Position numbers and translations under genes: made by a program. The notes beneath the pieces are model-generated. The model did not search any database, was not told the origin of the DNA, and saw only the letters and a program-made list of their open reading frames with translations. From Occultella kanbiaonis (GTDB lineage Bacteria > Actinomycetota > Actinomycetes > Actinomycetales > Beutenbergiaceae), in assembly GCF_009708215.1 (NCBI RefSeq), contig NZ_CP046175.1, positions 1,550,001 to 1,614,000 on the forward strand: a stretch of DNA of 64,000 nucleotides. Reading direction: 5' to 3'. Positions 18,389-26,855 of this stretch are shown in pieces; position 1 is the first letter of the stretch; every line of letters starts with the position of its first letter.

Positions 18389-18919
18389 TCAGTTACCGAT
18401 CTCGGTGCCGTCCGGTGCGATCACCCACCACACGTCCTGCACGGCCTGGCCGTTCACGTCCCCGGGTGCGGCGTCACCGACGAAGAGGTAGATCGGCCTG
18501 CCGTCGACGGTGACCTGGAGCGAGCCGTCGGCCGCGGTGATCGTGCCCACCTCGGCCGTCACCCCCTCGACGGTCGGCGTCTCCGACTCGGTCGTGATCG
18601 GCGGCCAGTTGACCAGGCACTCGCCCTCACACGCGCTCGCGCCCGAGTCGGGCACGTCGTTGCTGAAGTAGTAGGCCGTCATACCGGCGCCGTCCACGAT
18701 GACCTCGCCGAGCGAGGTCTCGGCAGTGGCCAGGTCGACGGCGCCCATCGCCCCGGCATCGGTCTCCTCCTCGGCGGGTTCGGTCGTGGCCTCCTCGGTG
18801 GTCTCAGAGTCCGGGGCTTCCGGGTCGTCGTCCCCCTCCGGCGAGGAACAGGCCACAAGGGCGGTGCTCAGCGCACCCGCGGCCAGCGCGCTGATGAGGA
18901 TGCGGTGGGTTCGGCGCAT
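18389..18919 (-). CDS. Lipoprotein with COG4315-type secreted repeats
   Basis: A 176-residue lipoprotein. A hydrophobic signal ends in a lipobox (LVACSS), followed by an acidic Glu/Thr-rich linker. Then come two copies of the secreted-repeat unit seen in COG4315 proteins: GEVIVDGAGMTAYYFSNDVP...CEGECLVNWPP, and DGSLQVTVDGRPIYLFVGDAAPGDVNGQ. Function is unestablished; such proteins often sit near cytochrome or redox genes. It is convergent with smpB and divergent from the YceI gene. The ATG at 18919 (MRRTHRILIS) is preferred over an in-frame upstream start. Confidence 0.8.
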   Translation of the reverse strand: MRRTHRILISALAAGALSTALVACSSPEGDDDPEAPDSETTEEATTEPAEEETDAGAMGAVDLATAETSLGEVIVDGAGMTAYYFSNDVPDSGASACEGECLVNWPPITTESETPTVEGVTAEVGTITAADGSLQVTVDGRPIYLFVGDAAPGDVNGQAVQDVWWVIAPDGTEIGN

Positions 18920-19114
18920 GATTCGCACTCCTTCGTCGGGCCGGTGCGGGTGGCGGCAGGTTGCCGCTCCCGGCCGGCGCTTCACCCGGATAACGGAACT
19001 GGGCCGCCACAGGTTCACCGATCGTCTGAACCGATCCGGGAGCTGGCTCGTCTATGGGGTGAGGATCGCTCGCAACCGCCGGGTGATCGGGTCGATCATG
19101 GAGGGACACGGGTC

Positions 19115-19786
19115 ATGCGGGCACGGACGATCGGAGTCATCGTGGTTGCTGGGATGTTGGTGGTCGGTGGTGTGGTGTTCGGACCACGCCTGTACGCCGA
19201 CCTGGCCAACCGGTCCGCGGCCGCGCCCCCGGAACTGACCAGCGGCAGCGAATCGTCGCTCGATCCGACCGCACTGGACGGCCAGTGGACCCTGGCGGCC
19301 GGTTCGTACGCCGGATACCGGGTCCATGAGGTGCTCCAGGGCAACGACGCGAACGTGGTCGGCCGCACCGAGACCGTCGAGGGCACGCTCACGATCGCCG
19401 ACGGAGCCGTGACGGCCGCCGAGGTCATCGTGGACGTCGAGAGCATCGCGACCGACCAGCCGCCCCGCGACGCCTACTTCCGGGGCACCGCCATGGAGGT
19501 CGGCACGTTCCCGACCGCCACGTTCACGCTCACCGCGCCGGCCGAGCTGCCCGACGGCGGAACTGACGTCGCGCTCTCCGGTGACCTGACGGTGCACGGC
19601 GTGACGCTCCCGGTCGAGTTCGATGCCAGTGCCGCCGCCGACTCCGCCGGCGCGATCCAGGTGGTCGGGGCGATCCCGGTCACGTTCTCCGACTTCGGCG
19701 TGGCCGCGCCGGACCTCGGCTTCGTGGTGGTCGATCCCGACGGCGAGATCGAGTTCTCCCTGCTCTGGGAGCCGGCCACGTCATGA
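19115..19786 (+). CDS. YceI family protein, membrane-anchored
   Basis: A 223-residue protein with an N-terminal membrane segment (GVIVVAGMLVVGGVVFG) and an extracytoplasmic YceI domain, a lipocalin-like barrel that binds isoprenoid-type lipids in characterised members. Family marks are AGYRVHEVLQG, the DVESIATDQPPRDAYFRG stretch, FPTATFTLTAP, and GDLTVHGVTLPVEF. The ATG at 19115 has a GGAGGG site upstream. Its stop overlaps the ECF sigma gene by four bases, so YceI, sigma and anti-sigma are one operon, suggesting an envelope or redox stress response. Confidence 0.85.
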   Translation: MRARTIGVIVVAGMLVVGGVVFGPRLYADLANRSAAAPPELTSGSESSLDPTALDGQWTLAAGSYAGYRVHEVLQGNDANVVGRTETVEGTLTIADGAVTAAEVIVDVESIATDQPPRDAYFRGTAMEVGTFPTATFTLTAPAELPDGGTDVALSGDLTVHGVTLPVEFDASAAADSAGAIQVVGAIPVTFSDFGVAAPDLGFVVVDPDGEIEFSLLWEPATS

Positions 19787-20289
19787 CCGGCGAGGCGGAC
19801 GCGAACCTGCGCGCGTTGCACGAGGCGCATGCCTCGGCGTTGCATCGCTACGTCGTCTCGCTGACCGCTGACGAAGCGTTCGCCCAGGACGTGGTCCAGG
19901 AGACCCTGGTGCGCGCCTGGCACCACCCGGAGGTCATGGAGCGCGCCGAGGGGCCGCGCCGGGCATGGCTGTTCACCGTGGCCCGCAACCTCGTCATCGA
20001 CGACCGGCGCAGTGCGCGCAGCACCAGGGAGCGGACGACCGAGCACCTGCCCGAGCGCGGTGGTGGCGACGAGACCATGGCCGTCCTGGACTCGTGGCTG
20101 ATCACCGAGGCGTTGCTGGGGCTCAGCCCGGACCACCGGGCCGTCGTCGTCGGGGCGTACTTCGGGGGCCGATCCGTGGCCGAGCTGGCCATCGAGCTCG
20201 AGGTGCCGGAGGGCACCGTGAAGTCCCGCATGCACTACGCGATGCGAGCGCTGCGGCTGGCGCTGCAGGAGAAAGGGGTCACCCCATGA
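19783..20289 (+). CDS. ECF-type RNA polymerase sigma factor
   Basis: A 168-residue extracytoplasmic-function sigma factor. Region 2 is recognisable in the RYVVSLTADEAFAQDVVQETLVRAW stretch and region 4 in LAIELEVPEGTVKSRMHYAMRALR, a helix-turn-helix for the -35 element. It overlaps the YceI gene at its start and the anti-sigma gene at its end (both ATGA overlaps), which fixes stoichiometric coupling with its inhibitor. It likely directs its own operon and perhaps the divergent secreted-repeat lipoprotein; the signal is unknown. Confidence 0.9.
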   Translation: MTGEADANLRALHEAHASALHRYVVSLTADEAFAQDVVQETLVRAWHHPEVMERAEGPRRAWLFTVARNLVIDDRRSARSTRERTTEHLPERGGGDETMAVLDSWLITEALLGLSPDHRAVVVGAYFGGRSVAELAIELEVPEGTVKSRMHYAMRALRLALQEKGVTP

Positions 20290-21014
20290 GTACCGACCGC
20301 TACGCCGACTGGGACGGTGCCTACGTGCTCGGCTCCCTGAGCCCGACCGAGCGCCGGGAGTACGAGGAGCATCTGGCCGGCTGCCCCGCATGCCGCGGCG
20401 CGGTCACGGACCTGGCCGGGATGCCCGGCCTGCTCGCCCAGGTGAGCGCCGAGGATGCCCGCACCCTGCTCGCCCAGATGCCGGGCCGGCTCGCTCGCCC
20501 GAGTGCCGAGGACGCGCGCATCCGGCCCGCCGGCGAACCCGCCGATGGCGCCGCTCCGGTGATCGCGCTCCGTCCGAGGACCCGGCCGCCGCTACGTCGG
20601 AGGCTCTTCGCGGTCGCCGCCGCCGTTGCGCTGGTCCTCCTCGGCGGAGTGGGCGGCCTCGCCCTCGCCCAACGGGACACCGCCCCACCCGCAGACGCCA
20701 TCGAGCTCGAGCTGACCCAGGTGGACGCCAGCGGGGTCAGCGCGGACGTGCAGTTGACGCCAAGGCCCTGGGGCACCAGCCTCGGTTGGGACTGCAGCTA
20801 TCCGTCCGGCCCGTACGCGCCGCCCGGTGACGCCGTGTACACGCTCACCCTCGTCGACGCCGACGGTGCCCGGACCGTCGCCGCGACCTGGACCAGTTCC
20901 GGCGGGGGTGCCAGTGGGCTGAGCGCCGCCACGGACCTGCCGACCGAGGCCATCGTGGCGGTGGAGATCGGACTCGTCGGGCAGGACGACGCGCTCGCCA
21001 GCGGCACGCTCTGA
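20286..21014 (+). CDS. Zinc-finger anti-sigma factor
   Basis: A 242-residue membrane anti-sigma factor paired with the preceding ECF sigma factor. The N-terminal ZAS-type site is HLAGCPACRG (HxxxCxxC), then a linker, one membrane span (FAVAAAVALVLLGGVGGLALA) and an extracytoplasmic C-terminal domain with TSLGWDCSYP. The linker contains a tandem duplication, MPGLLAQVSAEDAR followed by MPGRLARPSAEDAR, about 23 residues apart. An ATGA overlap links it to the sigma gene. Release of sigma could be by zinc-site oxidation or by proteolysis; the sequence does not decide. Confidence 0.85.
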   Translation: MSTDRYADWDGAYVLGSLSPTERREYEEHLAGCPACRGAVTDLAGMPGLLAQVSAEDARTLLAQMPGRLARPSAEDARIRPAGEPADGAAPVIALRPRTRPPLRRRLFAVAAAVALVLLGGVGGLALAQRDTAPPADAIELELTQVDASGVSADVQLTPRPWGTSLGWDCSYPSGPYAPPGDAVYTLTLVDADGARTVAATWTSSGGGASGLSAATDLPTEAIVAVEIGLVGQDDALASGTL

Positions 21015-21080
21015 GGAGACGGGCGGCCGGGCAGTCCTGCCCGTCGTGAGCCGCCTCGACGCCGCAGGCGCCTCGTTACG

Positions 21081-22988
21081 ATGGCGAGCATGCAGGCCAA
21101 CTCCATGATCGCTCGCCACGTCCGGTCCGCCGTCGGCCTCCTGTTCGGCCTCATGCTCACCCTCGTGCTCGCGGTCGCCGCCCTGGCCGCGGGAGCGGGG
21201 CCGACCCGAGCCGACGATGATCAGGGCGACCGGGCCATCACCCGCTACGACGTCACCGCCACGGCGAACCCGGACGGGACCGTCGATGTGCTGCTCGACT
21301 TCTCGTTCGACTTCGCCGACAGCCCTGGGCACGGCCCCTACCTGACGCTCGTCACCCGGCAGGAGATCGCCGACGACCCGGACCACTACCGGGTCCTGGC
21401 GATCACCGACGTGCAGGCGATGAGCCCGTCAGGAGCACCGGCCGACGTGCAGACCGACGAGGAGGACAACGGCCTGGCCATCCGGATCGGCGACGAGCGG
21501 ATCGACGACGTCTCCGGCGTCCAGGACTATGTGGTCTCGTACACGGTCGCGGGCATCCCGAACTCCGGCGTCGGTGCGGCCGGCGAGGACGAGATCTACT
21601 GGAACGTGATCGGCTCCGCCTGGGAGATCCCGCTCGAGGACATCTCGGTGGCCGTCATGGCCGTGGCGCCGGTCGTGGAGGCCGACTGCCGGGTCGGCGA
21701 CGTCGGCTCGCGGACACGCTGCGACTCGTTCGACGTCGACGGCGGATCCGCCACCTTCTCGCAGGGCCGGCTCGAGCCCGGGGAGGGGATGAGCGTCATC
21801 CTGGCCTACCCGGAGGGCTCGTTCGGGGGAGTGGAGCCGATCCTCGCGCCGCGGCGCACGTTCTCGAACTCCCTCGGCGTGGACGGCCCGGCCGGGATCA
21901 TCGCAGTGGTGGCGACGGTCGGCGGCCTGGGGCTGATCGGAGTGCGGGCGCGCCGGCGCGGGCGCGACCGCGAGTACCTCGGGCTCACGCCCGGCCTGGC
22001 CCCGACGTCCATCGACGCCGGCGACACCGGGCCGCGCCGTAAGCGCCCGATCGCGGTCCAGTTCACGCCACCGGCGGGCGTGCGGCCGGGTGAGATCGGT
22101 ACGCTGACCGACGAGATCGCCGATCCACATGACGTGACGGCCACGATCATCGACCTCGCCGTGCGCGGCTATCTCACCATCGAGGAGCTCCCGGCCGAGG
22201 GCAAGGAGAAGCGGGACTGGCGCCTGATCCGCACCATGGACCGGGACTGGTCCGACCTGGCCGACTTCGAGGTGACGCTGCTGCGCGGCTTCTTCCCGCA
22301 CAGCTCCGCTCAGGAGACGACTCTGACCGCGCTCAGCACCACCTTCCACGAGGTGATGTCGAGCGCCCAGCAGGCGCTGTACGCCGAGGTCGTGGCCCGC
22401 GGCTGGTTCGCCGAGTCCCCGCAGGGGGTCCGGCTGCGGTGGGTGGGCCTGGGGATCGTCGCCCTGGTGGTCGGGGTGATCGCCACGGTCGGGCTCGGCC
22501 TGCTCGCCGGGTTGGCGGTGCTCGGGGTGCCGCTGATCCTGATCGGCATCCTGACGATGGCACTCAGTGGTGCCGCACCCGCCAGGACCGCCGCCGGGAC
22601 CGCCGTGCTGGCACAGGCGCTCGGGTTCAAGCAGTACCTGGAGAAGGCGGAGGCCGACCAGATCCGGTTCGAGGAGGGCGAGGACCTCTTCTCCCGGTAC
22701 CTGCCGTACGCGATCGCGTTCGGGGTCGCCGAGCGGTGGGCGGACCTGTTCAACCAGCTCGCCGCGCAGGGCGCCCCGGTGCCCGAGCCGACCTGGTACA
22801 TCAGCCCGTACCACGGCGTCGGGACCGCGATCTGGGCGTCCGGGTTCGCGAGCAGCATCAACTCGTTCAGTGACATCGCGACCACCGCGATCGCGGCCAC
22901 GCCCGCCTCGAGCGGCGGCTCCGGGTTCTCCGCCGGCGGCGGCTTCTCCGGTGGCGGGATCGGTGGCGGTGGCGGTGGCGGCTGGTGA
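21081..22988 (+). CDS. DUF2207 family membrane protein
   Basis: A 635-residue protein with a signal peptide (cleavage near AGPTRADDD), an extracellular beta-rich DUF2207 domain (about 45-250), a membrane span (IIAVVATVGGLGLIGV), a cytoplasmic region with AVQFTPPAGVRPGEIGTLTDE, two further spans near residues 455-490, and a Gly/Ser-rich C-terminus ending in GGGIGGGGGGGW. This arrangement is typical of DUF2207 proteins, which are common in actinobacteria and have no established function. ATG codons at 21081 and 21090 are both possible. It appears monocistronic. Confidence 0.8.
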   Translation: MASMQANSMIARHVRSAVGLLFGLMLTLVLAVAALAAGAGPTRADDDQGDRAITRYDVTATANPDGTVDVLLDFSFDFADSPGHGPYLTLVTRQEIADDPDHYRVLAITDVQAMSPSGAPADVQTDEEDNGLAIRIGDERIDDVSGVQDYVVSYTVAGIPNSGVGAAGEDEIYWNVIGSAWEIPLEDISVAVMAVAPVVEADCRVGDVGSRTRCDSFDVDGGSATFSQGRLEPGEGMSVILAYPEGSFGGVEPILAPRRTFSNSLGVDGPAGIIAVVATVGGLGLIGVRARRRGRDREYLGLTPGLAPTSIDAGDTGPRRKRPIAVQFTPPAGVRPGEIGTLTDEIADPHDVTATIIDLAVRGYLTIEELPAEGKEKRDWRLIRTMDRDWSDLADFEVTLLRGFFPHSSAQETTLTALSTTFHEVMSSAQQALYAEVVARGWFAESPQGVRLRWVGLGIVALVVGVIATVGLGLLAGLAVLGVPLILIGILTMALSGAAPARTAAGTAVLAQALGFKQYLEKAEADQIRFEEGEDLFSRYLPYAIAFGVAERWADLFNQLAAQGAPVPEPTWYISPYHGVGTAIWASGFASSINSFSDIATTAIAATPASSGGSGFSAGGGFSGGGIGGGGGGGW

Positions 22989-23065
22989 GCCACGGCGTCT
23001 AACCTGGAAGCGGCCGACGGCGGACCTCGCCTCGGTCTCGGTCGATCACCTTCAGGAGTCCTCCC

Positions 23066-23485
23066 GTGGCATTCGCCCTCCGTCGTCTTCCCCTTCGCCT
23101 CGCCTCCGGCGCGTTCTTGCTCAACTCGGGCGTCGGCAAACTCGACCTGGACGCCGAGTCGGCGAAGGGGCTTCAGTCCATGGCGACCAACGCCATCCCG
23201 CAGCTGGGTGAGCTCGATGCGGTGCAGTTCGGCAAGTACCTCGCGGCGGGGGAGATCGCCCTCGGGACCGCTCTGCTCGTACCGTTCCTGCCGAGCCGGC
23301 TCGTCGGCCTCGGCCTGACCGCGTTCGCGACCGGCCTCGTCACGATGTACCTGAAGACGCCCGGCATGACCGAGGCCGACGGGGTCCGCCCGACCCCGCA
23401 GGGCGTCGCGCTCGCCAAGGATGTGTTCCTCCTCGCGATCGGCCTCGCCCTGCTGCTCGACGGCGGCCCCAAGCGGAAGCCGTGA
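23066..23485 (+). CDS. DoxX-like membrane protein
   Basis: A 139-residue membrane protein with about four hydrophobic segments. The opening LRLASGAFLLNSGVGKL and AGEIALGTALLVPFLPSRLVGLGL resemble the DoxX/SURF4-like family of small redox-associated membrane proteins. The GTG at 23066 has an AGGAG site (TTCAGGAGTCCTCCC) just upstream. Its stop overlaps the next GTG by four bases, so it is translationally coupled to the flavin oxidoreductase gene. A shared role is possible but unproven. Confidence 0.65.
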   Translation: MAFALRRLPLRLASGAFLLNSGVGKLDLDAESAKGLQSMATNAIPQLGELDAVQFGKYLAAGEIALGTALLVPFLPSRLVGLGLTAFATGLVTMYLKTPGMTEADGVRPTPQGVALAKDVFLLAIGLALLLDGGPKRKP

Positions 23486-24591
23486 CGACGCGCCCGGCGG
23501 CACCACCGCCGTCGGGCATCGGTGGCCTGGAACTGGGCTTCTACAGCTTCGGTGACACCATGCCGGACCCGCACACCGGCGAACGCACGGCGCCAGGGCA
23601 ACGCATCCGGGACCTGCTCGAGCGGGTCCGCCTCGCCGAGCAGGCGGGTCTGGCCTACGCCGGCATCGGCGAGCATCACCGGCCCGAGTACGCGGTGTCC
23701 GCGCCGGGCACCGTGATCGCCGCCGCGCTCGCACAGACGTCGACGATCCGGGTCGGCAGTGCCGTCACGGTACTCAGCACCGAGGACCCCGTGCGGGTCT
23801 TCCAGCAGTTCACGACGATGGACCAGTTCTCCGGCGGGAGGGTCGAGCTGCTCGCCGGCCGAGGCTCCTACGTCGAGTCCTACCCGCTCTACGGGGCCGC
23901 TCTGGAGGACTACGACGACCTGTTCGAGGAGAAGGTCCGGCTCCTGCTCGAGCTCGACTCCCAGCACCCGATCACCTGGTCGGGGAGGTTCCGCCCGCCG
24001 CTGACCGACGCGGTGGTGCTGCCCCGGCCGGTCGACAAACCCGGCCTGGGGGAGCACCTGCGGATCGGCATCGCCACCGGGGGCAACCCGGAGTCCTCGG
24101 CGCGGGCAGGGGAGCTGGGGCTGCCGGTCACCTACGCGATCATCGGCGGTCGTCCGGCGGACTTCGCGCCGCTCGCGGACCTGTACCGCGACACGTTCAC
24201 CGACACCGGGCATGGCGCCGCGCCACGCGTGGAGGTGGCGGTGATGGGATTCGTCGGCGAGACCGATGCGGGTGCCCGCGACTTCTTCTACCCGTACTAC
24301 CTGCAGACCATGCGGATGATCGCCGCCGAGCGGGGCTTCCCGATCCCCAACCGGATCACGTACGAAGCCACGGCGAGCCACGGCGGGGCGTACTTCGTCG
24401 GAGCGCCGGAGTCGGTCGCGGAGCGGATCGTCGCGCTGCACGAGGTGCTCGGGCACGACCGCCAGGTGTTCCAGATGGACCTCACCGGCGTGCCGCAGCG
24501 GGAGGCCATGCGGGCCATCGAACTGCTAGGTACCGAGGTCAAGCCGCTGGTGGACGCCGCGCTCGCCGATGCGGGCCACGGAAATAGATGA
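23482..24591 (+). CDS. LLM class flavin-dependent oxidoreductase
   Basis: A 369-residue luciferase-like monooxygenase family enzyme, expected to use FMN or F420 in a TIM barrel. The marks are ELGFYSFGD at the first strand, LAYAGIGEHHRPEYAVSAPGTVIAAALAQTSTIRVGSAVTVLS, DQFSGGRVELLAGRGSY, and the C-terminal GAPESVAERIVALHEVLG. The substrate is not deducible. The GTG start overlaps the DoxX stop. ssrA begins about 80 bases after its stop on the same strand. Confidence 0.85.
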   Translation: MTTRPAAPPPSGIGGLELGFYSFGDTMPDPHTGERTAPGQRIRDLLERVRLAEQAGLAYAGIGEHHRPEYAVSAPGTVIAAALAQTSTIRVGSAVTVLSTEDPVRVFQQFTTMDQFSGGRVELLAGRGSYVESYPLYGAALEDYDDLFEEKVRLLLELDSQHPITWSGRFRPPLTDAVVLPRPVDKPGLGEHLRIGIATGGNPESSARAGELGLPVTYAIIGGRPADFAPLADLYRDTFTDTGHGAAPRVEVAVMGFVGETDAGARDFFYPYYLQTMRMIAAERGFPIPNRITYEATASHGGAYFVGAPESVAERIVALHEVLGHDRQVFQMDLTGVPQREAMRAIELLGTEVKPLVDAALADAGHGNR

Positions 24592-24658
24592 GGGCCCGAC
24601 GGCGTTGGGCCGGGTAGACTGGTCCGGTCGGGTTCACGCTTCATCGGGTCCGGTGCTT

Positions 24659-24664
24659 GATAAC
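24659..24664 (+). promoter_or_regulatory. Candidate -10 element of the tmRNA promoter
   Basis: GATAAC lies 8 bases before the inferred 5' G of the mature tmRNA at 24672. No convincing -35 hexamer is seen at normal spacing. The mature 5' end is made by processing in other bacteria, so the real start could be further upstream. Confidence 0.35.
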
Positions 24665-24671
24665 TCAACAT

Positions 24672-25040
24672 GGGGGTGATCGGTTTCGACGATGGTTGTC
24701 GTACCAGGAGAAGCGAGTCGAGGATGCAGGGTTATCTCGTAAACGCTCCTTGCAAACCAATAGGTGCCGATTCCAAGCGCACCGACTTCGCACTCGCCGC
24801 CTGAGCGAGCTGTAGAGGTCCGTCAGCCCAGGGTTGCTCTCGACCTGGTTCCTGGCGTCATCTAGAGAGCCACTGCTCGTAGCCTTGGTCACTGGGGCTA
24901 CGGGGACATCTAAGTGACTGGGCCCGTCAGCGACTTGTCTGCGTGATCGCTGGGGCCGAGAAAATCTACTAGCAGACTGCACTCGGAGAAGTCCTGGTTC
25001 CGCACTGTCGGACGCGGGTTCGATTCCCGCCACCTCCACC
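24672..25040 (+). ncRNA. ssrA: Transfer-messenger RNA (tmRNA)
   Basis: Rescues stalled ribosomes with SmpB. The 5' end, GGGGGTGATCGGTTTCGAC, pairs with CACCTCC (25031-25037) to make the tRNA-like acceptor stem, next to a T-arm with GGTTCGATTCC. The tag frame begins with GCC at 24766 and reads ADSKRTDFALAA before TGA at 24802-24804, a typical actinobacterial tag ending in ALAA. The gene-encoded end is ACC at 25038-25040 followed by T, so the terminal A of CCA would be added after transcription. The 3' end is also the insertion site of the mobile element that follows. Confidence 0.95.
25011..25040. other. Inferred attachment site (attL) in the 3' end of ssrA
   Basis: A tyrosine integrase gene begins 175 bases beyond the tmRNA 3' end and is followed by a conjugative element, so the T-arm/acceptor end of ssrA is the probable crossover region. 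No second copy of the ssrA 3' sequence was found in the window, so the core and the distal site cannot be defined here. Confidence 0.55.
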
Positions 25041-25047
25041 TACGATG

Positions 25048-25076
25048 CGCCGGATCCCTTGTGGATCCGGCGTTTT
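25048..25076 (+). terminator. Intrinsic terminator after ssrA
   Basis: Perfect 10-base arms CGCCGGATCC (25048-25057) and GGATCCGGCG (25063-25072) with a 5-base loop, followed by TTTT. It lies just beyond the tmRNA 3' end. If the element is inserted there, it is the element's own sequence that ends the ssrA transcript. Confidence 0.85.
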
Positions 25077-25214
25077 CGTTGCAATGGTGCAACTCTCGGC
25101 GCATCCACTCCTGTTGCAGGAGTGGGCACGAGTAGGCTTGTTGTGGCAGGAAAATTTCCACACTGCTTCCACGCCCGCAAGGGGAGAGGCAGTCACAACG
25201 AACCGGGAAGGTCT

Positions 25215-26399
25215 GTGGCTCTGGGCAAGCTCCCTCGAGGAATCTACGCCCACCGTGGTGGGCGGTACCGGGTGCGCGCCAGCGTGGACGGCACACTGAC
25301 CTCTCTCGGGGTGTACGACACCCTAGGCGACGCGAAGGCCGCGCTTGCGATCGCACGTGGCGAGGAGGTACGCGGCATTTTCACGCCGCCATCGGTCCGC
25401 AAGGCCGAGCGCAGGGCCGAGGCAGAGCAGATCGAGCGGGAGTCCCTCACGTTCGCGGCGTGGTCGGAGCAGTGGCTCACCGAGCTCGAAGCGAATCCGA
25501 AGCGCTCGGGTGCGACCGTTGTCTCCTACCGGTCCGTGCTCGCGAACCACGTGCTCCCAGTGCTCGGCGACACCCGGCTCGTGGACCTCACCGCCGAGAA
25601 CGTCAGCGAACTGCTGGTGGAGTTGCGGTCGCAGCCGTCGAAGCGACACCCGGGCGCCACGGTGAACGGCATCGCTCCGAACGTCGCGATCGTGCTTCGG
25701 TCGTGCCTGAACGCCGCCGTAAAGCGCAAGGCTGGTGGGCTGAGCACGTTCACCTTCCCCGAGGCACCCAAGCATTTGCGCGTGCGTCCCGAGGATCCAA
25801 CAGGCGAGGAGGTCGCGACCCCCGCCGAGGTCGAGAGGATCGCGGTCGCGATGCCCGAGCGGCTGCGCATCGCCGTGCCGTTGGCCGCATGGTGCGCACT
25901 GCGGATCGGGGAAGTCCTCGGGTTACAGCGCCGCGACCTCGAGCACCTCGACGACCCCGCACGCGCCACGCTACACGTCCGCCGCCAGTTCAACGTCAAG
26001 GCCGGGCGTCTGACCCCGCCGAAGGCCGATTCGGCGCGGAGCATCGCGATCCCGGCGTTTCTGCTCGCCGACTTGCGCGAGCACCTGGACACCTACGCCG
26101 GCACCGGCCCTGAGAGTTCGGTGCTCGCGAACACTCGGCAGCAGCGAGTGTCACAGACAGCGCTCGACAACGCGTGGCGTGCCGCACGGGACAAGGTGCG
26201 TCCAGGCTTTCGCTTCCACAACCTGCGGCACACCGGACTGACGATCTACGCGCAGCAGGGCGCCACCTTGGCCGAGCTGCTGCACCGGGGTGGGCACACG
26301 GACGTATCGACGGCGCTGCGCTACCAGCACGCGACAGCCGAACGTGACCGAGCGCTGACAGCGAGGCTTGCCGATGTACTCGGGCGGATGAGTTCGTGA
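25215..26399 (+). CDS. int: Tyrosine-type site-specific recombinase (integrase)
   Basis: Integrates and excises the element at ssrA. The 394-residue protein has an N-terminal arm-binding part (YRVRASVDGTLTSLGVYDTL), a SAM-like core-binding domain (about 80-190) and the catalytic domain. Catalytic residues are visible: the first Arg in WCALRIGEVLGL, HNLRHTG (HxxR), the GGHTD histidine, and the nucleophilic Tyr in ALRYQHA. The GTG at 25215 is preceded by GGGAAGG and gives a normal start; the frame stays open upstream without homology-like sequence. It is transcribed away from ssrA. Confidence 0.92.
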   Translation: MALGKLPRGIYAHRGGRYRVRASVDGTLTSLGVYDTLGDAKAALAIARGEEVRGIFTPPSVRKAERRAEAEQIERESLTFAAWSEQWLTELEANPKRSGATVVSYRSVLANHVLPVLGDTRLVDLTAENVSELLVELRSQPSKRHPGATVNGIAPNVAIVLRSCLNAAVKRKAGGLSTFTFPEAPKHLRVRPEDPTGEEVATPAEVERIAVAMPERLRIAVPLAAWCALRIGEVLGLQRRDLEHLDDPARATLHVRRQFNVKAGRLTPPKADSARSIAIPAFLLADLREHLDTYAGTGPESSVLANTRQQRVSQTALDNAWRAARDKVRPGFRFHNLRHTGLTIYAQQGATLAELLHRGGHTDVSTALRYQHATAERDRALTARLADVLGRMSS

Positions 26400-26855
26400 G
26401 TTCGCCGGGCCGCCAGATCAAAGCCTCGCAGCACGATCGTCGGCGCGACGGACGCCTGAGCTGCCTCGGCGGACAGCTCCCCTTCACTCGCGCCAGGCGT
26501 GGGTCATGGCTCAGCCAGCGAGTCGCGGGTCCCTGCCCCTCCGAGGTCCCAGGCGCGCTCTATTCGACCGACGGGTCCGACGGGACCTCTAGCGCTTGGC
26601 AGTTCACTTCTCACGGGAAATCTCGCGTCACAGGCGGCGTCTGCCCGAAGACCGTTCGTCTTTGCGAGCCTGGCTGGCTCGGAACGCGCGCGTCCGATCT
26701 GGAGGCCAGCGACACGTCGCCAGGATGCGTCACTTCCGCTCCCTTAGTGACGCGGACGTCCACCGCGGCTCCGGCAATACTGGGGATCGGGCGCCAATTC
26801 GGCTCCTGCTAGGACATCTCGCGCTCGCGCTGTGAGCAGCCGACGCCGCGAGGCG
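26400..26855. other. Spacer between integrase and hamB with no recognised gene
   Basis: This 456-base stretch follows the integrase and lies at the 3' end of the reverse-strand defence pair. Short open frames exist on both strands, but none has a ribosome site, codon bias or recognisable sequence. No clear hairpin terminator was found. It may be remnant sequence from an insertion. Confidence 0.5.

Noticed and set aside
24665-25039. Reverse-strand open frame over the tmRNA gene
   Set aside because: The RNA gene features (acceptor pairing, tag frame, T-arm) explain this stretch; the antisense protein is an artefact.
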